A stretch of 64,000 nt of DNA. Source: Nitrospira sp. Its GTDB lineage: Bacteria > Nitrospirota > Nitrospiria > Nitrospirales > Nitrospiraceae. The translations under genes and the position numbers were made by a program. The notes under the pieces were generated by a model. The model was not told the origin of the DNA. It did not search any database and saw only the letters and a list, made by a program, of their open reading frames with translations. Below, one piece after another: positions 59,973 through 64,000 of this stretch. Within the stretch, counting starts at the first letter, position 1. Each line of letters begins with the position of its first letter. The stretch covers positions 496,001 through 560,000 of the forward strand of contig JALHPO010000002.1 in NCBI GenBank assembly GCA_022842445.1, given 5' to 3'.

Positions 59973-60753
59973 GGCCCAAAATTTTCAGAATCCCCTCAAT
60001 GACAAACTGGAGCCGTTCGATCTCACGGGTGAATAGCCCTATCGTAAACGGCATGGATAAGCTCAATACCGCCAGACCTGCAGCGATGGTCACGGGAAAG
60101 CTGAGCACAAAGACATTGATCTGGCTGACCGCCCGTCCAAGGATGGCAAGCAGAATATTAATGACGAGGATCGTGACCAGCACCGGCGCGGACAGTTTCA
60201 ACCCGATCGTGAACATCTCCTGGGAAAGCCGCAGTACCTCCTCACCCAATGCCGACGGAAGAGCAGCGCCGAACGCCGGGATCGCTTCATAGCTGGAGAC
60301 AATAGCGGCGACGATCAGCATATGGGCGTTGAGCGAAAGAAATACCAACGACGCCAGCAACGTGAAAAATTGACCGACAATCGGCGTATGATGCGCCGTA
60401 GACGGATCGACGATCTGCAGCACACCGAATCCCATCTGCACACCGATCAGATCACCGGCCAATTCCAATGCGCCGAAAAACATCCGCACGGCCAGGCCGA
60501 TCGTGAGGCCGATCGCCATTTCGCCCATCAACCCGCCGGCCAGCGCAATAGGATCGTACGGAACGGCAGGAAGACGGATAACCGGAGCCAGCACAGCTCC
60601 CAACACCAGCACCAGCGCCACCTTTACTTTCATCGGAACAGTCCGTCCGCTCAGAATCGGCAAAGCGGCAAGCAATCCACCGATCCGTGTCACCAGCGCC
60701 AGGAATGACTGGAACTCCGGGAGGAGAAGCTGAATTGTCTGCGTCAACGCCAT
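59965..60753 (-). CDS. fliR: Flagellar export protein FliR
   Basis: FliR is part of the export channel (FliPQR complex). The 262-residue protein has six membrane helices, with LLPEFQSFLALVTRIGGLLA at the N-terminus and FGALELAGDLIGVQMGFGVL in the middle. The start is set at the ATG 60753, which has AAGGGA upstream; extending further would translate repeat DNA. It follows fliQ after about 130 bp that contain repeats and precedes flhB, overlapping it by 8 nt. Confidence 0.95.
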   Translation of the reverse strand: MALTQTIQLLLPEFQSFLALVTRIGGLLAALPILSGRTVPMKVKVALVLVLGAVLAPVIRLPAVPYDPIALAGGLMGEMAIGLTIGLAVRMFFGALELAGDLIGVQMGFGVLQIVDPSTAHHTPIVGQFFTLLASLVFLSLNAHMLIVAAIVSSYEAIPAFGAALPSALGEEVLRLSQEMFTIGLKLSAPVLVTILVINILLAILGRAVSQINVFVLSFPVTIAAGLAVLSLSMPFTIGLFTREIERLQFVIEGILKILGHG

Positions 60754-60776
60754 TGCAATTCCCTTAGGCTCCGCGC

Positions 60777-60872
60777 GTATCTCGTGATGCGTGATGCGTG
60801 ATGCGCAGGACAGGACATGAGCCCGTCTCATCTTTGCTTGCGAAATACGAGATACGCTTCACGAGATACATC
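60777..60872. repeat. Heptanucleotide-period repeats between fliQ and fliR
   Basis: GTATCTC is followed by three exact GTGATGC units (60784-60804). A second cluster near 60845-60872 reads AATACGA, GATACGC, TTCACGA, GATACAT. The ACGAGATACG and CTTCACG strings also occur at the ends of the 143-bp repeat arms. Confidence 0.82.
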
Positions 60873-60882
60873 TCATAGACCG

Positions 60883-61152
60883 CTACTGCACGTAGTTCGG
60901 GATACTGATCAGCAGATTAGCCGTATAGGTAGCCAACAGGTTCAGCATCCACGGTAAAAACACCAGGAGCGCCCCGAACAGGGTCAACACCTTTGGCACA
61001 AAGGACAGCGTCGGCTCATTCAACTGTGTCATCGCCTGGAACGCACTCACGGCCAGCCCCACTAGGAGACTGAGCCCGAGAATCGGCGTAGAGACCATCA
61101 ACGTGGTTTCCAGCGCGTGCCGGCCTATTTCGGTGACCATTTCAGGCGTCAT
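60883..61152 (-). CDS. fliQ: Flagellar export protein FliQ
   Basis: FliQ is a small two-helix component of the export channel. The 89-residue protein has two long hydrophobic helices (ALETTLMVSTPILGLSLLVG; VLTLFGALLVFLPWMLNLLA) with AFQAMTQLNEPTLSFVPKVL between, as in the family. The ATG at 61152 has AAGGAG upstream. It follows fliP after about 130 bp of repeat-bearing DNA, which is unusual because fliP and fliQ are normally close. Confidence 0.95.
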   Translation of the reverse strand: MTPEMVTEIGRHALETTLMVSTPILGLSLLVGLAVSAFQAMTQLNEPTLSFVPKVLTLFGALLVFLPWMLNLLATYTANLLISIPNYVQ

Positions 61153-61172
61153 CTCATTCTCCTTCGCTTTTT

Positions 61173-61274
61173 GTATCTCGTATCTCGTCGTTCGTCCTTC
61201 GATTACGCCCAGGGCGGTACGCCGGTCGAATCGTATCTCACACACAAGGATGCGTCCCGGGCTTCACGCTTCAC
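61173..61274. repeat. Heptanucleotide-period repeats between fliP and fliQ
   Basis: Units GTATCTC (twice), GTCGTTC, GTCCTTC and GATTACG lie at 61173-61207 and GCTTCAC (twice) at 61261-61274. All keep a 7-nt frame. The fliP-fliQ spacer is thereby expanded to about 130 bp. Confidence 0.82.
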
Positions 61275-61285
61275 GAGCCGGCCCT

Positions 61286-62053
61286 TCATTGGAAACTTCT
61301 CACCATCGAGCCCACAACCAGGTACCAGCCATCGGCCAGAACAAACAGCACCAGTTTGAACGGGAGAGAAATCACCGCCGGTGGAAGCAGCATCATGCCC
61401 ATCGACATAAGCACGCTGGCCACCACCATATCGACGATCAAAAATGGAATGTAGATCAAGAAGCCGATTTGAAAGGCCACCCGCAGCTCGCTCAGAATAA
61501 ATGCCGGAATGATGACATGCGTCGGGATCTCTTCGGCCTTGTCCGGTTTCGGCAGCCGGCCAAGATCGATGAACAACTCCAAGTCCTTCTCTCTCACTTG
61601 ACGCAGCATGAAACCGCGGACCGGTTCACTGCCTTTCTTCCAGGCCTCTTCGTAGGAGATCTGATCGTCCATGAGCGGCTTGAGCGCACCGGCATACACC
61701 GCCTGCCCGACCGGCGCCATGATGAACATGGTCAGAAACATCGCAAGCGATAACAGCACCTGGTTGGGGGGAACCGCCTGAGTGCCCAGCGCCTGCCGGA
61801 GAAAGGACAGCACGATCACGATCCTCGTAAACGAGGTGACCATGATGAACAACGCCGGCGCCAGCGACAGCACCGTCAGCAGAATCAGGATCTGGACGAC
61901 GACGGCTGTCTGTTTGGGCGCATCCGATCCGAGGTCGATGCTGACCGAAGGGCCGGCAGCCGCCGCATTGGAAACCGACAGCCCGAGGGCGGTTGCCAGA
62001 AGGATGATGGAGCATCCAACGCTGATCCAGCCGCGCGAGTTACAGCCCGCCAT
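61286..62053 (-). CDS. fliP: Flagellar export protein FliP
   Basis: FliP forms most of the export channel. The 255-residue protein has an N-terminal signal-like segment ending near NAAAAG and four further helices. Conserved stretches are LTVLSLAPALFIMVTSFTRI, VIVLSFLRQALGTQAVPPNQ and MFLTMFIMAPVGQAVYAGAL. The ATG at 62051-62053 has AAGGAG upstream and overlaps the end of fliO by 14 nt, indicating coupling. Confidence 0.96.
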   Translation of the reverse strand: MAGCNSRGWISVGCSIILLATALGLSVSNAAAAGPSVSIDLGSDAPKQTAVVVQILILLTVLSLAPALFIMVTSFTRIVIVLSFLRQALGTQAVPPNQVLLSLAMFLTMFIMAPVGQAVYAGALKPLMDDQISYEEAWKKGSEPVRGFMLRQVREKDLELFIDLGRLPKPDKAEEIPTHVIIPAFILSELRVAFQIGFLIYIPFLIVDMVVASVLMSMGMMLLPPAVISLPFKLVLFVLADGWYLVVGSMVRSFQ

Positions 62054-62450
62054 GATGCTCCTTATCACGCGGTGAAACGTTGGCCGACAGGCTATGAAGC
62101 CAGGATGTGAATGCCGATTGCGGGAGTGAGGCCGTGGAAGAGAACGCACCAGGGGCGGCAGAAGCCAGCAGTTCCTCCACGCGCGCAGAGTCGCTGACAC
62201 GACCCAGGGGAACGAGATCTGTCGCGGTGGCGCCGACGATAAGGTACTCTCCCGCAACAGACACCAGTGCGATCGACTTGCGCGGCGCGATGTGCCCGCT
62301 GGCCACCACCCGAATCAGCTGATGCCTCCCCCCCTGTCCCAGGCGATGGCTCATCAGCCGTCTGGCTGCCATGGCCACCACTCCCATCAGAACCAGCACG
62401 ATGGCCAGGGCGGAAAGGGTACGAAAAAGGCTCTCCCAGAAGTCGATCAC
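62040..62450 (-). CDS. fliO: Flagellar export protein FliO
   Basis: FliO helps assemble the FliP ring. The 136-residue protein has one membrane helix near the N-terminus (LSALAIVLVLMGVVAMAARR) and a cytoplasmic domain with IRVVASGHIAPRKSIALVSV, the conserved FliO core. The GTG at 62448-62450 has GAGGAG 5 nt upstream and gives normal length. It lies between fliN and fliP. Confidence 0.9.
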   Translation of the reverse strand: MIDFWESLFRTLSALAIVLVLMGVVAMAARRLMSHRLGQGGRHQLIRVVASGHIAPRKSIALVSVAGEYLIVGATATDLVPLGRVSDSARVEELLASAAPGAFSSTASLPQSAFTSWLHSLSANVSPRDKEHHGGL

Positions 62451-62469
62451 CTGCGCTCCTCGTTTCGAT

Positions 62470-62823
62470 TCAACCGAGTTGCTGAACACGCTCGGCAGCA
62501 CTGACCACATCGGTCAGCCGAATGCCGAACTTTTCATTGACGACGACCACCTCGCCCCGCGCCACCAGTTTGTTATTCACCACCACTTCCATCGGTTCGC
62601 CTGCGAGCTTATCCAGCTCGATGACCGAACCTTGTGCCAGTTGCAGCAAATCTCGAATGGCCATCTTGGCGGACCCGACATACACCGCGACGTTCATGGG
62701 GATATCGAGGAGAAAGTCGATATTCTTCGGCGCCTCACCTGTCTGCGCATTTTGGACGGAAGGAAATGACGCCGGCTGAGGCGACGATGCACCGGCTTGT
62801 GTCGAGGAACCTGTCTCGGCCAT
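62470..62823 (-). CDS. fliN: Flagellar switch protein FliN
   Basis: FliN forms the bottom of the C-ring and binds CheY-P. The 117-residue protein has a Gln/Pro-rich start and the SpoA domain: NIDFLLDIPMNVAVYVGSAK, MAIRDLLQLAQGSVIELDKL, and VVVNNKLVARGEVVVVNEKF with GIRLTDVV. This is the canonical FliN pattern. It lies between fliM and fliO with short spacers. Confidence 0.96.
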   Translation of the reverse strand: MAETGSSTQAGASSPQPASFPSVQNAQTGEAPKNIDFLLDIPMNVAVYVGSAKMAIRDLLQLAQGSVIELDKLAGEPMEVVVNNKLVARGEVVVVNEKFGIRLTDVVSAAERVQQLG

Positions 62824-62849
62824 GGAAACGCCTCCCTATCGGTCCGCGG

Positions 62850-63824
62850 TCAGTTGACGATCTTTGTCACGCGGCATGCATGGTTGCCCTTGTAGACGCC
62901 GGGGCTTCCTTGAAATTTGAGATACCCTTCGACATAACAGTCCAGCGGGTCTCCCGGACGCTGATCCAGCACAATTACGTCTCCGGGAGCGAAGTTGAGG
63001 ACATCCCGCACCGTCACACTTGTGGTACCCAGGCGAACGGTGATAGGAAGGCTGCACTCTTGCAACTTGCCTCGAAACTTCACCGCCCAACTGCTGTCCT
63101 GCTCGACTTGGTCTGAGACGAGGCCCGAGTACAGTTTGTCTTTGATTGGCTCGAGCATCCCGTAGGGATACACGAGGAACAGATCTCTGGTGGTATCGCC
63201 CATGATCACCTGAAGCGTCACCACCACTACGATCTCCGAAGCAGTGACGACCATGGCGAACTGCGGGTTGCTTTCAGATCGCACATATTCCACCTTGACC
63301 GGCACCACTGCCTGCCACGCCTTTTCAAGATCGGCCAGCAATTGAGCCAGCAGTTTTTTGATGATTCGGAGTTGAACAGGTGTGAAGTCGCGCCCTTCCG
63401 GCTTCACATGCGTCTGGCCCTTTCCACCGAACAGGTAATCCACGATCAGATAGACAAGAAACGCATCCATGACGACCAGCGCGTTTCCTCGGAGCGGGTG
63501 CATATGGAAGACGTTGAGCGATGACGGCATCGGAACCTTTTTCAGAAATTCTCCGAATTTAATCACCTGTGTACTGACGACGAGGAAATCGACCGCTTCG
63601 TGCAACATGCCGGTCCATGAGACAGATTGCCGCCTGATGAAGCGATCGTTGATCATCTCCAGAGTCGGCATCCGGCCACGAATGATCCGCTCCTGATTGA
63701 GCAAATCATATTGCGTGACACCTTCCTCAGGAGGCGCCGCAGCTTTCGGGGACGTATCTACGTCGCCCGATGCCACGCCTTTCAGGAGCGCGTCGATTTC
63801 TTCTTGCGAAAGAACTTTTTCCAT
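62850..63824 (-). CDS. fliM: Flagellar switch protein FliM
   Basis: FliM links CheY-P to the switch. The 324-residue protein begins MEKVLSQEEIDALLKGV, which carries the CheY-binding peptide (LSQEEIDALL). The middle domain follows (YDLLNQERIIRGRMPTLEMI; MDAFLVYLIVDYLFGGKGQT). The C-terminal SpoA domain has ITVRLGTTSVTVRDVLNFAP. Length is typical. It is followed by fliN after 26 bp and preceded by fliL after about 11 bp. Confidence 0.97.
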   Translation of the reverse strand: MEKVLSQEEIDALLKGVASGDVDTSPKAAAPPEEGVTQYDLLNQERIIRGRMPTLEMINDRFIRRQSVSWTGMLHEAVDFLVVSTQVIKFGEFLKKVPMPSSLNVFHMHPLRGNALVVMDAFLVYLIVDYLFGGKGQTHVKPEGRDFTPVQLRIIKKLLAQLLADLEKAWQAVVPVKVEYVRSESNPQFAMVVTASEIVVVVTLQVIMGDTTRDLFLVYPYGMLEPIKDKLYSGLVSDQVEQDSSWAVKFRGKLQECSLPITVRLGTTSVTVRDVLNFAPGDVIVLDQRPGDPLDCYVEGYLKFQGSPGVYKGNHACRVTKIVN

Positions 63825-63835
63825 ACCAGCAATCG

Positions 63836-64000
63836 TTATTGAACGACAAACTCAGTGAAGTATGCGGAACGGATGCCCGGCCTCGGCAACAAACCGTTGA
63901 CCCGCTGCGTAATCTCATCGCGCAGTTGAAATTTCCCCTGCGACGTTCTCACAGTCGTCACATCCTTGCTGCTGAGCAGCACCAACACGGTGTCGCGCAC
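63836..64000 (-). CDS. fliL: Flagellar basal-body protein FliL (C-terminal part, runs off window)
   Basis: The last 54 codons of fliL are present: RDTVLVLLSSKDVTTVRTSQ, then GKFQLRDEITQRVNGLLP and YFTEFVVQ at the end. This is the conserved FliL C-terminus (RD.VL..LSSK...EGK..LR..I....N..L..G.V..VYFT.FV.Q). FliL associates with stators and raises torque. The N-terminal membrane helix lies outside the window. It is directly upstream of fliM in the expected order. Confidence 0.92.
   Translation of the reverse strand: MRDTVLVLLSSKDVTTVRTSQGKFQLRDEITQRVNGLLPRPGIRSAYFTEFVVQ

Noticed and set aside
60777-61274. Possible CRISPR array in the fliP-fliQ-fliR spacers
   Set aside because: Repeats are 7 nt long, directly adjacent and degenerate, without spacers or cas genes; they are simple heptamer arrays.
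1-64000. tRNA, rRNA or riboswitch genes
   Set aside because: No tRNA-like cloverleaf, rRNA segment or known riboswitch core was recognised by eye; a covariance-model search could not be run.

Overview
This 64-kb window is almost entirely one flagellar, chemotaxis and surface-glycosylation region. The gene content, the GC-rich composition and the gene order resemble Nitrospirota, most likely the genus Nitrospira. That assignment is inferred from gene families and layout; no marker gene such as 16S rRNA is present. Nearly every gene reads on the minus strand, so in transcription order the window runs from high to low coordinates.

Right arm (64000 to 42370, minus strand): the flagellar switch and export genes fliL(partial)-fliM-fliN-fliO-fliP-fliQ-fliR-flhB-flhA-flhF-flhG, then fliA (sigma-28), the rod/ring genes flgF-flgG-flgA-flgH-flgI-flgJ, the anti-sigma factor flgM, the hook-junction genes flgN-flgK-flgL, and csrA-fliW. 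A sigma-54-type promoter precedes flgF. Sigma-28-type promoters precede flgM and csrA.

Middle (42369 to 35163): a lower-GC orphan gene beside the relic of an IS3-type transposase, then a divergent c-di-GMP/two-component module. On the plus strand are a degenerate HD-GYP protein and a hybrid histidine kinase. On the minus strand are an intact HD-GYP protein and a YcgR-like PilZ protein. Two back-to-back sigma-28-type promoters lie between the two halves.

Glycosylation island (34890 to 10155, minus strand): CDP-glucose synthesis and dehydration (rfbF, rfbG), a 3,5-epimerase-like protein, a C-methyltransferase and an SDR reductase probably build a branched 6-deoxysugar. Two radical SAM proteins, two FkbM-type proteins, two further methyltransferase-type proteins and five glycosyltransferase genes follow. 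One glycosyltransferase is a 2094-residue protein with five glycosyltransferase modules and a TPR tail. The first three glycosyltransferase genes after the flagellin side lie between two nearly identical 143-bp inverted repeats.

Left arm (9891 to 1, minus strand): one short flagellin (fliC) with its own sigma-28-type promoter and a candidate CsrA hairpin, flaG-fliD-fliS-fliT, a diguanylate cyclase, a PilZ protein, a soluble MCP-tip/Cache protein, a small HTH protein, cheY-cheZ and motA-motB (partial).

Taken together: FliA, FlgM, CsrA and FliW time late flagellar expression. Diguanylate cyclase, HD-GYP and PilZ proteins link motility to c-di-GMP. The large island probably decorates the single flagellin or another surface polymer. 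The least expected signal is a set of intergenic repeats that differ in sequence but all have a 7-nt period; one copy is read into the start of flgH.
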